DNA from: Chromera velia
Taxonomy: Eukaryota > Sar > Chromeraceae
Direction of reading: 5' to 3'
DNA: 48,670 nt
Assembly (NCBI GenBank): GCA_018398765.1
Contig: JAHBMJ010002527.1
Coordinates: forward strand, 1 to 48,670
Position 1 is the first letter of the stretch; each line of letters begins with the position of its first letter. A program made the position numbers and the translations under genes. The notes beneath the pieces are model-generated. The model saw nothing but the letters and a program-made list of their open reading frames with translations, made no database searches and was not told the DNA's origin. Positions 32,894 through 44,555 of the stretch are shown piece after piece.

Positions 32894-35800
32894 TCTGTCC
32901 CTGTATCTGCTGAACTCCCTCTCTTCTTTCTCTCGTTGTTTCTTTCTGTCTGCCCACTCAAGCGCCTCCCTTTGTCTCCACATTGCCTATGCAGATCCCA
33001 ACAGGGTCAAGCAGGGGTGGAGGTGGAGTCTTGAGCAGGCGGGGGGTGCGCTGAGTCGCGACGGGCTGAAGCTCCTGCAGAGGGGTCTCGGGGGCCGACC
33101 TTGGGAGGACCCGACCCTGCACTCCGGGGCCCGTTCCCTGAAGAAGTAAAAGGACTCCCAGATACCCACCGTGAAGTGGGGAAAGCCAGAGGAGGACATC
33201 CGAGCGCAGGAGCACTTCGTGTGGACTGTCCACGTTCTCTTGCCCGCTATCCCCCTCTCGGGAGAGGAGGAGGGCGCAGAGAGGGAGAGACTCTGCAATG
33301 ACCTCACAAGGGCGCTGCAGGCACAGCTGGGCCTTCAAAGTACCCACCTGCAACCGAATGGAGAGGGCGCTGCCAGCAGCAGTGCCTCCTCATCGCAATC
33401 TGGGGATGACGATGTGTCCATGGAATGCGGCGAGAGTGCCGTGGTGAGTTCGGCCTTTTGCTCCACTCCTAGCTGTCTCATTGCACTCCGTAATTGTGTG
33501 CACCTGCCATTTAGTCGCCGCGTCTATGGGACCCTGAGGCAGTGAGCTAGAGAAGCATGCATGCAGACTTATTCAGTCAACGAGTCCATATGGAGGCCTG
33601 ACTCGCGTTCTTGATCACACTGTGTTTGGTGCCGTTCGGTCGGACGCGCGCCATCCTGTCTATCTCCGTATGTCTGTCCTCTTTTCCTCCGATCATCTGC
33701 CCCACTTCCTCAGCAGAAACGAACCCCAGACTGCCCTCATCATCTCCGACTGAGCGATCGAGTGAAGCGACTTTCCTGTCCTGAATGTTTATTCTGCAGA
33801 GCTCCAGTCCCTCAACCGCCACTCCTTGCTGCAAGTGGACGCAGCTCGCGAGACAGGGATGGCTCCAGAGGGTTCACGTAACATGCGGACTTCCACAGAA
33901 GGCAGTCAAGATTCGAATAGACATTCTCGCTGATCTCGGTCAGTCCCACCAGTAGTCTTGTGGTAAGAATTTCCTCGAGGGACCGGAGAACAGCTCTGAC
34001 GCCCTCTCGATCCTGCTCCCCTTACCGTCTGCATGTCATTCCTCTCTCCTCTCCCTCGCCCGACCCCTGCTCCCCCCCTTCCCTTCCCGTACTCCTGGAA
34101 AGTTTTCATTCAGTTCGCCTCCCTCCCTCTCTCCCTCTCTCGCGCGCTCTGTGTCTGTGTCTGTGTCTGTGTCTGTGTGTGGCTATGTGTGTGTTTGCGC
34201 GTGCGCTTGTAGTCGTCGAGACAGCGAAAGAGTCAGATATTCAGTTCATCTTCCAAAACTGGGTCACTCCGTCAGGTGCGCATGCAGAGAATCGCTCAGG
34301 CCGTCAGCAGAGACTGTCTTGAAGTTTCAGTCACCTTGAGGATACATTCTCGTCGTGGCCCCTTTGCAGACACGCAGCGCGACATCTGCTCGTCTGGTTA
34401 TGCCTTCATTGATTGCGTTGCGGCGTTGCATGAGACTGCACTTGATCATTGCACTATGATCGCGGATGAGCCGAATTTGTACGTATGAAGTACCCCGCCG
34501 CCCTTCTGTGCTGCTCTTCCGTCTCATCTTATCTCGTGCAGAGTGGCCGGCCAACGGAGAGGGAGTCTTTGACCCAGCCCTAGAAGTGAAGCAGCTCCGG
34601 AAGGAGATGGCAGAAATGTTTGTTGCGAGACTTGAGGAGTTCAGCAAGGACTCGATTGGGGTGCGTTTGAAGTTTTACCGTAATCAAAACGGTGCCCGGA
34701 GCGTGCACTCTGTTGCGTCGTTCATCGGGGGGCCGGACTTCAAGAACACTAGTCGCTTCCTCCCTCGTAACGATTTCTCTGCCGAGAGCCGAAGGCAGTT
34801 CTTCTTCGAGATGAAACTCGCAGAAGTAAAGCCTTCCTTCGACGCCGCAGCTTCCGTTACGACGGACGAGCTGGAAGCAGTTGCCGTTCAACTCGTCTCC
34901 TCTCGTTTCCGCTGTCTCGCCTTCGAGTCTGAGGAACCCCAGCGAGACGATTACTCCTTTGTCCAACGAGCAGACGCCACCGATCGTGAAAAGCTACAGG
35001 CGCTGGTGGACAACACCTTCTATGCGAAGGTCTTCGAATTGGACCCCGCCAAGTGCAGAGACGAGCTGTGGGAGAAAGGAGAATGGGGGGCTTCCTCTAC
35101 CTCTCAGAAACCCGCACCGGAGCACTTCTTCCGAGGTCGCATGGTGGTCGTCCTGAGGCGTGAGCCTGAGGGTGAGCCCAGGCAGAAGAAGCGTCCGACT
35201 AATCCCCTTCCCCCCCCCCATGTGCCCAGTGGAGACCCCTCGACAGACCAGTGGAGGGGGCGTAGGAGAGACCGGAGCGAGATGGAGGCGGGGAGTGGGA
35301 ACTTTATGTACCAGAGGACTGTAGGGGCGGGGGGTGCTGCGTTCCCCTCTCCAGTGATGAGGAACGCCGAAGGTCCCGCAGACGGCCTCCACGTGAAGGT
35401 CAAGCGGGAGGAGGCCGAAGAGGCCGGCGAGACGCTGCAGAGAGCTGCTCTGGAGGGCTGGGGGCCTTGGGGAGGCTACGGAATGGGGGGCCTGGAGGAG
35501 GTGGGGCAGCCTCGCATGAAGTTGGAGGAGGAGGAGGGGGTGAGAGAGACGCCGGTCCAGCGAGAGTTTGAGGAAGGTGGCCGTCTTTCCAAGTTGAACT
35601 CCCCGAGTTCCCCTCTCCCTGCCCCCTTGATGGCTACGCAGGTGGCCACACAAGTCCTCTCTGGGGCTGCGTGGGACTCCGATGACTCCTCGGAGTCGTC
35701 AGAGTCGAGTGAATCGGGTGGGGAGGAGGAAAGGTTTCTCAGTGGACATGTCTCTTCGAGTGTGTCACATGAAAGCTCTGCGGGCATCTCGACTTTGCAG

Positions 35801-35950
35801 TACCTCGTTGCGGAGGCAGAGACGGGGGAAGAGCAGAGGCATGGGGTGGGCAAGATAGTGGTGACAGGCAGGGTTCATGAAGAAGTGCCGGGTGGCACGG
35901 GAAAGGCGCCGGCTGCCTCGGGTGCAGCTAGTCCCACAGATCGAAGATGA
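27931..35950 (+). CDS. Unrecognised large 11-exon gene with one in-frame stop
   Basis: No family recognised. Proposed exons are 27931-28116, 28458-28574, 29871-30570, 30665-30714, 30767-31298, 31619-32143, 32597-32632, 32995-33443, 33800-33938, 34213-34275 and 34542-35950. All ten junctions are GT-AG and in phase, totalling 1,402 codons, which argues for a real gene. Only one codon breaks it: TAA at 33147-33149 in exon 8, with the frame open on both sides (ARSLKK / KDSQIPTVKWGK). Visible parts: a beta-rich N-terminus (LTLNITIFF, KVHVRLPQL, VEFEVKVEG), an Ala-rich coiled segment, low-complexity acidic linkers, two similar beta-strand motifs (SVRIRIHATL and AVKIRIDILADL) each ending an exon, a folded-looking block from 34542 to about 35160, and a disordered Ser/Glu-rich tail ending in TGA. 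One intron (30715-30766) is only 52 bp. Confidence 0.75.
28650..29165. repeat. 49-bp minisatellite in intron 2 of the unrecognised gene
   Basis: About ten units of the type GTGAAAGGCAAGAAGGCGAA + G(A/T)GGTAGACAGAGACGGAG + AGACGG(C/T)GAA follow each other, with some truncated. The period is 49 bp (for example from 29010 to 29059). The minus strand is free of stops in all three frames, which makes artificial open frames of 200-280 codons. Confidence 0.92.
31377..31490. repeat. CT/CCTT pyrimidine microsatellite in intron 5
   Basis: CT and CCTT arrays lie between exons 5 and 6 of the unrecognised gene, pyrimidine on the sense strand. Comparable CT-to-GT arrays are at 32828-32892 and 34120-34185 in later introns. 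Confidence 0.9.
32828..32892. repeat. CT-GT compound microsatellite in intron 7
   Basis: CT units pass directly to GT units. It lies between exons 7 and 8 of the unrecognised gene, about 100 bp before the acceptor. Confidence 0.9.
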
Positions 35951-36759
35951 AAAGAAAGGTACGGAGGTGTGATTGGAGTGTGGAACTGTGATACACGAGT
36001 ATCATTTGGTAATGATGGTTGTTGCTGAAGAGAGGTGTCGCTTCCGGCCTGGGAATATGATATGATTCATATCCAAACATAACTAGAAACATAAAATTAG
36101 TTACATATACGTACTCTAGCATGAACTGTTATTGCATATACCAGAGATTACTAAGCTCTCGACTTAGTTTTAGACTGAGCTTATCTTAGCTTGTCTATAT
36201 TAATTGATGAATTAGCTATATAGTTAGTATATATAAAAAATAAAAGATCAGAAAAACTTTTTTTTTAATCGATTTTTTTTTTTGTATATCATGCCATATA
36301 ATCATGGCGCTCAATAAACAAAAAATTGTTGTCTAAGTGTTGCACAGGGTGTTATATCAAAAACTGTCTGTTTTTTAGTTGATAAATAAAAGATAATAAA
36401 AGACCGGAAAATTTCTTTTTTATTATTATTTATGGAGTGCAGGGCATAGTTTTAAGGACTTTGAGAGTCTATGTGACAGTTTTGGTAAATCAAAAGAAGG
36501 TTAAAGCTAACTTAGCTAAGATTAAAGTTATTTTAAACTTATACTTTAAAGACTTATCTTTTATAAAAAAACTCTAAAAAATTCTTTAATCAAATCTAGG
36601 ATTAAATAAAGATTGGTTACTTACTAACATAAAAATTGATTACCAGCCTTTTTTAGTTACTAACTAGGTTACCAATCACCTTCGAAATTAATCACCTACC
36701 AGTTAAGATTAGAAAGCAACTAATTTCATATATACACGTTAATCAACTGATTACAAAGG

Positions 36760-37043
36760 GGTGGAGTAAGCTAAAACTTTGTGTAAGAAGACATTGTAAC
36801 AATAGAAAAAGAACTATGGAACAGATTTTTTATATCATTTCTAGAAATATAGGCTGCCATATAAATTTTATAAGTTTCATCCCGTTTTTTTTACTATTCA
36901 AAACCGTTAAAAAATGGCCTCAAAATCAAAAAATTTGTATGACGGCCTATGTTTCTAGAAATGATATAAAAAATTTGTTTTATAGTTATTTTTCTATCGT
37001 TACAACGTCTTCTTACACAAAGTTTCAGCTTCTAACTCCTTAC
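36760..37043. mobile_element. Fold-back element with about 110-bp inverted arms
   Basis: The left arm from about 36760 (GGTGGAGTAAGCTAAAACTT...) and the right arm ending about 37043 are inverted copies over most of their length, including TTTGTGTAAGAAGAC and TTTTATATCATTTCTAGAAA. About 60 bp separate the arms. There is no reading frame of interest. It is a fold-back or MITE-like element; the target duplication is not resolved. Confidence 0.85.
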
Positions 37044-37314
37044 CAATTATGAGAACGAGTTTTTTGCGGAAATGCCCCGCTTTAGGGGGGTAAAAAGCAC
37101 CCCACTCGCCCCCCGCATGCGATATCCTAGACAACATCCTCACGGTCGTCACACCATCGCACAACATCGAAGAACCTCCCCCCCTTCCCAAACTGCCACT
37201 TTCCCTACCCGTCCCCGTCCTCTGCCCAGAAACTCTCCCCTTCTTTTCTCCTCTCCTCAGCCGTGTTGTCTTTTTCAATAAGGGAGGACCTGAGCTCTTC
37301 CTACAATTTCCTGC

Positions 37315-37385
37315 ATACACACATACACACACACACATACACACACACACACATACACACACACACACACATATACATACACATA
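37315..37385. repeat. CA/CATA dinucleotide repeat
   Basis: Imperfect CACACATA units in intergenic sequence, on the right side of the fold-back element. Confidence 0.9.
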
Positions 37386-38595
37386 TAAGAAAAAACAGGG
37401 GCACCCCGACTCTGACGGAAATTCCAACTCCAAAAATTATATATATTTTTATGATTTGTATATATTCAAAAAGTATTTTAAACTTCTCTAAAGTCCTTTA
37501 AACTGTTTAAAAAAGTGTTTAGAGATGTACAATCATAGACTATCATGTACTATCACTATCTCCAACACTATTTATTACTCATTTTTTTACTTTTTACTGA
37601 AAAAAAAAAAAATGTTCAGAATAAAAATACATAATAATGATAAAGAACATATACACATTCCCTCCCCTAAAACTATTCTAAAGAGTTAACAAACACATTA
37701 TATAAGTTCGTTAAAAAATCTATATAAATGCAACTAGAAATGCAATAACAATTGAAAGAAATACATAGAAAATTTAATCGACAAACCGTGTTCCTTCTTG
37801 TTTCATACGGATCAAGACACAGTTCATGAAATTCAATTGCACTTTACTCATACAAACTTCATGCGATGAGTCATTAACACAATCATTTGCATGCACTCCG
37901 GTGAGCTGGCATATGTCGCGGCTACAAATGTATAAATAAATGAAAATAATAAAAGAATAAATGAAACAGTGGGGGACGGACAGGTGGATGGAAAAGCGAC
38001 TGGGTGGAAGGGCAAAGAAGGGAAGAATTCAATTTAATCCAAATTTAAGTCTGTCAGTCAGTGAGGCATAAAGATTCCTCTTCTTTCTTTTTCCCCTTGG
38101 GAGCTTCTTTTCTACCTCTCTCTCGAAAAGTTAACTGACCGACAGGCAAACAGGAAAAGAGACATGCAGACTACATGGTTTCTTCTTCTCCCTCTTCTTC
38201 ATGACGGACGGACAGATGCGGGTAGACAGACAGATGGACAGACAGACTAGCAGACAGGCACATCCCCATTACAGACATGCTGAGACACACAGACGGGACC
38301 TTTCTTTCATTCTCTTCTCTTTTCTTCTTTTCTTTTGGCGCGTTCTCAGTGGAAGAGTACCAGAGCTCCAGGCCTTAAGCGTACTCTGCGACCTTTCTCT
38401 GCCCAGTGCAGACTTACGCTTGTGGAGTTCCACTTTCTTTTCATCTGGACGAGTTCTTTGCTCTTCATTTTCTTTCGCTTACTGCACTTCAAACAAATTC
38501 ACATAAAGGGCGGAAAGGAAGCCACACAGAGAACAGAGGAAGAGGGGCAGGGGGAACCACCCTCCGAAGGATCTCTCTCCCTCCCCCCCCCCCCC

Positions 38596-38670
38596 NNNNN
38601 NNNNNNNNNNNNNNNNNNNNNNNNNNNNNNNNNNNNNNNNNNNNNNNNNNNNNNNNNNNNNNNNNNNNNN
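38596..38670. other. Assembly gap of 75 N flanked by poly-C
   Basis: Thirteen C precede it and ten C follow. It lies just upstream of the next gene's first identified exon and may hide an upstream exon. Confidence 0.98.
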
Positions 38671-38723
38671 CCCCCCCCCCAAGTTTGGCAGTAAATTGTT
38701 TTTCTTTCTTGAAGATTTTCCAG

Positions 38724-40750
38724 CGGACGACCGTGAGAAGGTGGGCCTTTTGAAGCAACCCACGCTTCTAGAGCAAGTCTTCGCCCAGAGTCTTACCACT
38801 ACCGACGGAATCGAGACGTCTGTGGTCTTGGAGGAAGCCCTCCAATGGGGGACCCCAGACTTCAAGTATGAGATGGCTGATCAGCTCAGAGTCATTGTCG
38901 ATGAAGGAGATAAAGACATCCGGATCCTCTTCAACAAACTCGGTTCCCTGGGTGCGGAAGTTACACAGGTATGCACGGTGCTCTGTCAGACCATGGCAAC
39001 TTCTTTTGAGTGGTCGTGTGCATTGCTTCCCGTCTCCTTGAGATTGTTGTTTGAAAGCTGAGTCGGTCACACGCTACGGCACGTTCAGGCTTCCACCTGA
39101 CAGCAAGATTCGGTTGCATTGACACACGCCGCCAGGAGGTTCTCTTCTGATATCGCTTGTGCTGTCGCCACTGCCTTCAGTGTGTGACTGTGCCATGATC
39201 TTGTACGGACACTCGTCCCGTCTCGCCCAAAGCTCTGATTCTTCAGCTTGGAAGGTCTTGAGAGCTGGACATGAGTTCCTGCAAATTTTACCGTTGTGCC
39301 GTTTGCCTGCCGTTGTGGCAACGCTGGATCTCTGTGCCAATGGTTGGGAAACTGTGCCGACTATGCCGACTCTGTCACACCAGTCCGCCGCACCGAACGA
39401 GGGTTGACTGATTGTGCTTGTTGTGCCGTCTGAGCCAGTATGGATGGGAATTCTCAATAATAAATAGAGTCTTTCTGTATGAGTATGACAAAATTGCCCG
39501 ACTGGGTGCTTGCGCGCACTCCATGTGCTGACGCGCACTGAGCTGTTTGACCGTCTATGCCAATTCGTCCCCATGCATGCGTCTCCTTTTCGTTTCATCT
39601 TTCTGTGGCCTCCTGTTGCCAAATTTGAGTATGTTTCTGGTTAGAAGGTTGAAAAAGAAGACCAGAAACATCACCTTGAATATTATTCCGGGTGAGACCA
39701 CGCCTTGGTTTGACTTTTTGGGCTAAACAATGATGCAGAAAATGTAGTATAAGTTAGATATGTAGGCTGAGGAGCAAGGGAGAATGACTTTTTTCGATTT
39801 GTGTCTTCAATCCAGGTCCTTGCAACAGGCTCTATCTGGCTTATGCTGCTTTCTGGGTCTTTTTGCAACCGTTTCCATCTTTCTGTGCTGGGTGAGAAGC
39901 TTAGATAAAAATGTGACTTGCGTCTTCATACACCTTTCTGTGCTTTTGTTTCTTCCTCACCTATGCATGCGTCTCTCTGTCTACAGGTACCCAACTTGTC
40001 AGACTGCCAGTCTTCCTGTTGACTGGCAGCTGCTGACTGCCAACGAGTCAGGCATACGAATGTTCATGCCTAGGCAAAACGAATGGAGAAAGAAAACGCA
40101 GTTGTCCAGGGTTAAGCTTAGGGTGAAAAGTGTCCGGACGGCTCAAAACATGCGTTTTTCCATACAAACTCTATTTATTATTGAGATTTCCCATATGAGT
40201 CGCTTTGACGTTGACAACATTTCTTTCGATCTCGTCGCTCTTTCATTGTGGCTAATCGCCTCGCGGCCATGCATTTCGAAAAGTTGGCTCCGTGCCGCTC
40301 GTTACATTCAGAGATTTGGTCGCGAGCACGATTTTGATCGACCATGCAGCGTGCACGATGTTGGGAGTTAGAGCAGTATGGTTGCTGACCCCGCAAAGAC
40401 ATTAGTATGCGGACCCGTGAAGCCGGAAAAAAAAAAATGTCCCGTACAAGAAACGATGGATGGTCCGTGAAAACGAAAACGATGTAGAATTCGGAGACTG
40501 CTATAGAGACTGCAAAATTAACTATATAATTGCGTGAGACGGCGACGTGTAACTGTGAGACAGAGACATGAAACCGAAATAGGTTGAAGAGTTGGAATTT
40601 TTTTGTGGGTGCGTTAGTGGGTGGATTAGCACTGTTTGAGGAAACAGGTGGAAGGAGGTAAGGAGACGGGTGCGGGATTGGACAGTTGTGTGTCTCGACA
40701 GGAGACGGCTGGTGGATGGAAGGAGATGGATGTGTGGGTATGTTGTAGGT

Positions 40751-40817
<67 letters not shown>

Positions 40818-40830
40818 ATATGTGTGTGTA

Positions 40831-40881
<51 letters not shown>

Positions 40882-41198
40882 AGATGGTGTACAGTCCAAC
40901 GGAGACCGAGACGGATCTGGAGACGAGCCGGCAGCTGAGAACCCGAGTCAGTAGGTGATAGGTCTGTATGTAGGTGTGTGTGGCTGGTGTGTGTGTGTGT
41001 CTGTCTGTGTCTGTGTCTGTGTCTGTGCCTGTGTCTGTGTCTATCTGTCTGTGTCTGTGTGTCTGTCTGTGTCTGTCAGTCTGTGTCTGTCTGTGTCTGT
41101 CTGTATGTGTCTAGCTGTCTGTACGTGTCTATCTGTCTGTATCAGAAATTTGATTCTGTCTGTCTGTGTCTGGCTGTCTGTGTCTGTTTGTCTGTCTA

Positions 41199-41231
<33 letters not shown>

Positions 41232-41445
41232 GTGTCTGTGTCTGTGTCTGTCTGTGTCTGTCTGTGTCTGTCTGTGTCTGTCTGTGTCTGTCTGTGTCTG
41301 TCTGTGTCTGTCTGTGTCTGTCTGTGTCTGTGTCTGTGTGTTTGTGTCTGTGTCTGTGTCTGTGTCTGTGTCTGTGTCTGTCTGTGTCTGTCTGTGTCTG
41401 TCTGTGTCTATCTGTCTGTGTCAGAAATTTGAAACTGTCTGTCTG

Positions 41446-41480
<35 letters not shown>

Positions 41481-41507
41481 GTCTGTCTGTCTGTGTCTGT
41501 CTGTCTG

Positions 41508-41542
<35 letters not shown>

Positions 41543-42300
41543 GTCTGTCTGTCTGTGTCTGTCTGTGTCTGTCTGTCTATCTGTGTCTGTCTGTCTATGT
41601 CTGTCTGTGTCTGTCTGTGTCTGTCTATGTCTGTCTGTGTCTGTCTGTGTTTGTCTGTGTCTGTCTGTGTCTGTGTCTGTGTCTGTCTATGTCTGTGTCT
41701 GTGTCTGTGTCTGTGTCAGTCTGTGTCTGTCTGTGTCTGTCTGTGTCTGTCTGTGTCTGTCTGTGTCTGTCTGTGTCTGTCTGTGTCTGTCTGTGTCTGT
41801 CTGTGTCTGTCTGTGTCTGTCTGTGTCTGTCTGTGTCTGTCTGTGTCTGTCTGTGTCTGTCTGTGTCTGTCTGTGTCTGTCTGTGTCTGTCTGTGTCTGT
41901 CGGTCTGTCTGTCGGTCTGTCTGTCTGTCTGTCTATCCCTCTGCTAAGTCTGTCTATCTGTCTGTCTGTCTGCCTGCCTGCCTAAGTGTTTGTCTGTCTC
42001 TCTGTTTGTCTGTCTGTCTGCCTGCCTGCCTGCCTGCCTGAAGANGTCTGTGTCTGTCTGTGTCTGTCCGTGTCTGTCTGTGTCTGTCTGTGTCTGTCTG
42101 TGTCTGTCGTGTCTGTCTGTGTCTGTCTGTGTCTGTCTGTCTGTGTTTGTCTGTCTGTGTCTGTGTGTGTGTGTGTCTGTCTGTGTCCTTTCTGTATATG
42201 TGGCTGCCGGTCTTCTATCCTGGCTGTCTGTTTGGTCTGTCTGTGTCTGTCTGTGACTGTGTATGTAAGTGTCTGCGTGTGTGTGTACGTTAGTTGGTGG

Positions 42301-42371
<71 letters not shown>

Positions 42372-42764
42372 TGTGCGTGTTGTGTGGGAGTATGTGTGTG
42401 TGTGTGTCTGTCTGTGTATGTATGTGAGTGCGTGTGTGTGTGTGTGTGTGTGTGTGAATGTGGTCACGATCAACAACGGCAGTGAGGCTCGAGATCAGAT
42501 GAGCCGAATTTTATCGGTGATCACACATGAGCATCCAGATGCAAACAGCGAGGGACCACATAGGGCAGGACCGCCTCCAGCAAGTGAAAATTGAGAGTGT
42601 TAGGTTGGTCGGGTTTCATTTTTTTGTTTGCGAAGGTGGTGCTGAACTTCGAAGGTTTCTACGGAGCGACTGCTTCGCTGTGGCTCCAATTGAGAAGGCC
42701 GGAATCTGCGGTTGAAGCAAACAGTCAACATTTTTATTCTAGCAATCGTGAACAATATGCATGA
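38724..42764 (+). CDS. Probable unrecognised gene, at least four exons, 5' end missing
   Basis: No family recognised. Proposed exons are 38724-38968, 40884-40950, 42549-42583 and 42636-42764 (stop TGA), all GT-AG and in phase. The first exon (38715 is an alternative acceptor) enters at phase 1, so an earlier exon must exist, possibly beside the 38596 gap. The peptide is helical and charged ([46 protein letters not shown]) and ends with [19 protein letters not shown] and an asparagine/serine-rich tail. The introns hold the GT array and the 1.3-kb CTGT array. The small exons 2 and 3 rest on splice sites and phase only. Confidence 0.55.
40750..40882. repeat. GT/GTAT microsatellite ending at an acceptor
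   Basis: GT units with periodic TATG interruptions run directly into TTTGCAG, the proposed acceptor of exon 2 in the gene above. Confidence 0.9.
40978..42290. repeat. 1.3-kb CTGT / CTGTCTGTGT array
   Basis: Tetranucleotide CTGT and the 10-bp variant CTGTCTGTGT alternate for about 1.3 kb, with two near-copies of TCAGAAATTTGA(T/A)(T/A)CTGTC at 41143 and 41421 showing that a larger unit was itself duplicated. A single N sits at 42046. All three plus frames stay open for long stretches because the repeat has no stops; these are not genes. Confidence 0.95.
42301..42460. repeat. GT dinucleotide array
   Basis: Long GT array following the CTGT block, in the same proposed intron. Confidence 0.95.
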
Positions 42765-43796
42765 TGGACCATTGGTGGTGGTATATTTCGGAGAGAGTGG
42801 GTTGAAACATTTCGTTCCGTTCTTTGTCGTCAATTAAAAAAAAAGTTAATGAAAAACAGTCAGAAAATTTATGAAAAAATAAGGCGTACTTACATTGCAA
42901 CGACTATAAAGTTGTAGTAGTATAAATAGTTCGTTTTTTAATACTCTGAATTGAAACTTAATCACTACTTCTACGAAATGTGTGTAGAAACCCAACTATC
43001 TAATTTATATAATTATTTTACGACTATACTTCTAAATCATATCACTTCATCATTCCACTTATATCCAACAAAATTGAGGTTTTTAAACGGTTTATTGACT
43101 AGCATAATAGTGAAATTGTTCAAAAATAACCATATCAAAGTGTATGAAGATTTCATTGACTAGATTATTATTTTTTTTATTTAATTAACAAACTAAAATT
43201 GCTATAATATACTAGATAGATTCACGTAAATTGAAGTGTTTAAAAAGTCATCTACGATATAATTTTAAGTGAATTACTAAAGTATAATTATCTAAAATGA
43301 TAATAAAATTGTTCTAATGTACGATGGCGTTGCCGGTGCCTATTTAACTTAATTTAGTAAAATAAAAATGATAAACAATCTAGTTCATATAGTAAAATTT
43401 TAAATATTTAGTCAATTTAATTAAACCTGTTTTTTTTCACGTGGAAAACAGTTAAACGGTTCAATCACGTGTGTTGTTGAAGTCGGATTCGTTTGGCCGA
43501 ATGAGTGGCGGTGTCTGTGCAAAGCAACTCGACGCTCGAAAGAGGAATCAATTGGACAGAACGGAAACCATCAGACCTGAAAAACAGCGTTTGCCGTTCC
43601 AGAGATGACTGCAGTGTGTGGCCTGGCATCTCAAGTAAACAATATTGGCTTTTCTGCAGAGACAGAATTTTGAATCCAACATAAACGAAAGCTGGGGACT
43701 TTTTGTCCACAATCGATTCCGTAATTGGAGACACCGACAGAGACAGACTATCAGACCGACCGACCGACACGTTTTTTTACAAACGCACAGCATGCA
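42765..43796. other. AT-rich intergenic sequence, no gene seen
   Basis: 43170-43440 is very AT-rich with A and T runs. After 43450 composition rises. Nothing recognisable on either strand. Confidence 0.6.
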
Positions 43797-43950
43797 CACG
43801 TTTTTTTTCCACAAACACACACAATGCACATACGTTACCGTTCTTTTTATTAATGCTGCTGCTTTTGTACCTAAATATATTATGGAATTGAAAGAAACCT
43901 TTTGTCCACAGTGGAGGCCGTATTTCAATCACGGACGAGACAGTTCATGC
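43797..43950. repeat. Duplicated module, copy A
   Basis: It shares with copy B the order CACACGTTTTT-CCACAA, TTTTTATTAATGCTGCTGCTT, GGAATTG, CCTTTTGTCCA, GTGGAGGCCGTATTTCA and GGACGAGACAGTTC. The two copies are in direct orientation on either side of the ACAG array. Confidence 0.88.
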
Positions 43951-43969
43951 AGAGTCGCACAGACAGACA

Positions 43970-44006
43970 GCCGGAAAAACAGACAGACAGACGGATAGCT
44001 AGACCG

Positions 44007-44049
<43 letters not shown>

Positions 44050-44140
44050 GAGGCAGACATATACACAAACAGACACAGAGACGGGAACCCACATAGACTC
44101 AGACAGACAGACTGACAGACAGCCAGACAGACAGTCAGTC

Positions 44141-44176
<36 letters not shown>

Positions 44177-44555
44177 TGACTGACTGACAGACAGACAGAC
44201 AGACAGAGAGACAGCTTACAGACAGACAGACAGACTCAGTCAGACAGACAGCCAGACAGACAGACAGACAGGCAGGGAGACAGACAGACACACAGACAAA
44301 CAGACCGACAGACAGACAGACAGACACCCAGACAGACAGACACCCAGACAAAAAGAACCAATAGCCACGAACACATCACGGAGACGGCACACACACAGAC
44401 AGACACACACACAGACAGACCAACAGACAGGAACAGATACAAGGAGACGGCACACCTTTTTCCACAACGACGCACAATGAACAGAGACGGCACACAGCCA
44501 GACACAGACAGAAACAGACAGACCAACAGACAGGAACACATACAAGGAGACGGCA
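43970..44555. repeat. ACAG (CAGA) tetranucleotide array
   Basis: ACAGACAG units dominate for about 550 bp. The right part contains a tandem duplication of about 100 bp (AAGGAGACGGCACAC...CCAACAGACAGGAACA). The array is the reverse complement of the CTGT array at 40978-42290. Confidence 0.93.

Larger units (their letters stand above)
35951..38500. other. AT-rich intergenic island, no gene seen
   Basis: Base composition drops sharply after 36050. It contains the fold-back element at 36760-37043, CA repeats at about 37315-37385 and A/T runs (37440-37780). From 37950 composition returns to mixed. Possible upstream exons of the next gene (38340-38500) could not be fixed. Confidence 0.6.

Noticed and set aside
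39074-39622. 182-codon minus-strand frame
   Set aside because: It lies in a proposed intron, has no recognisable content and atypical composition.
40955-42041. Open frames of 200-335 codons rich in CLSVSVC
   Set aside because: They arise from the stop-free CTGT repeat, appear in all three frames, and have no start context or domain.
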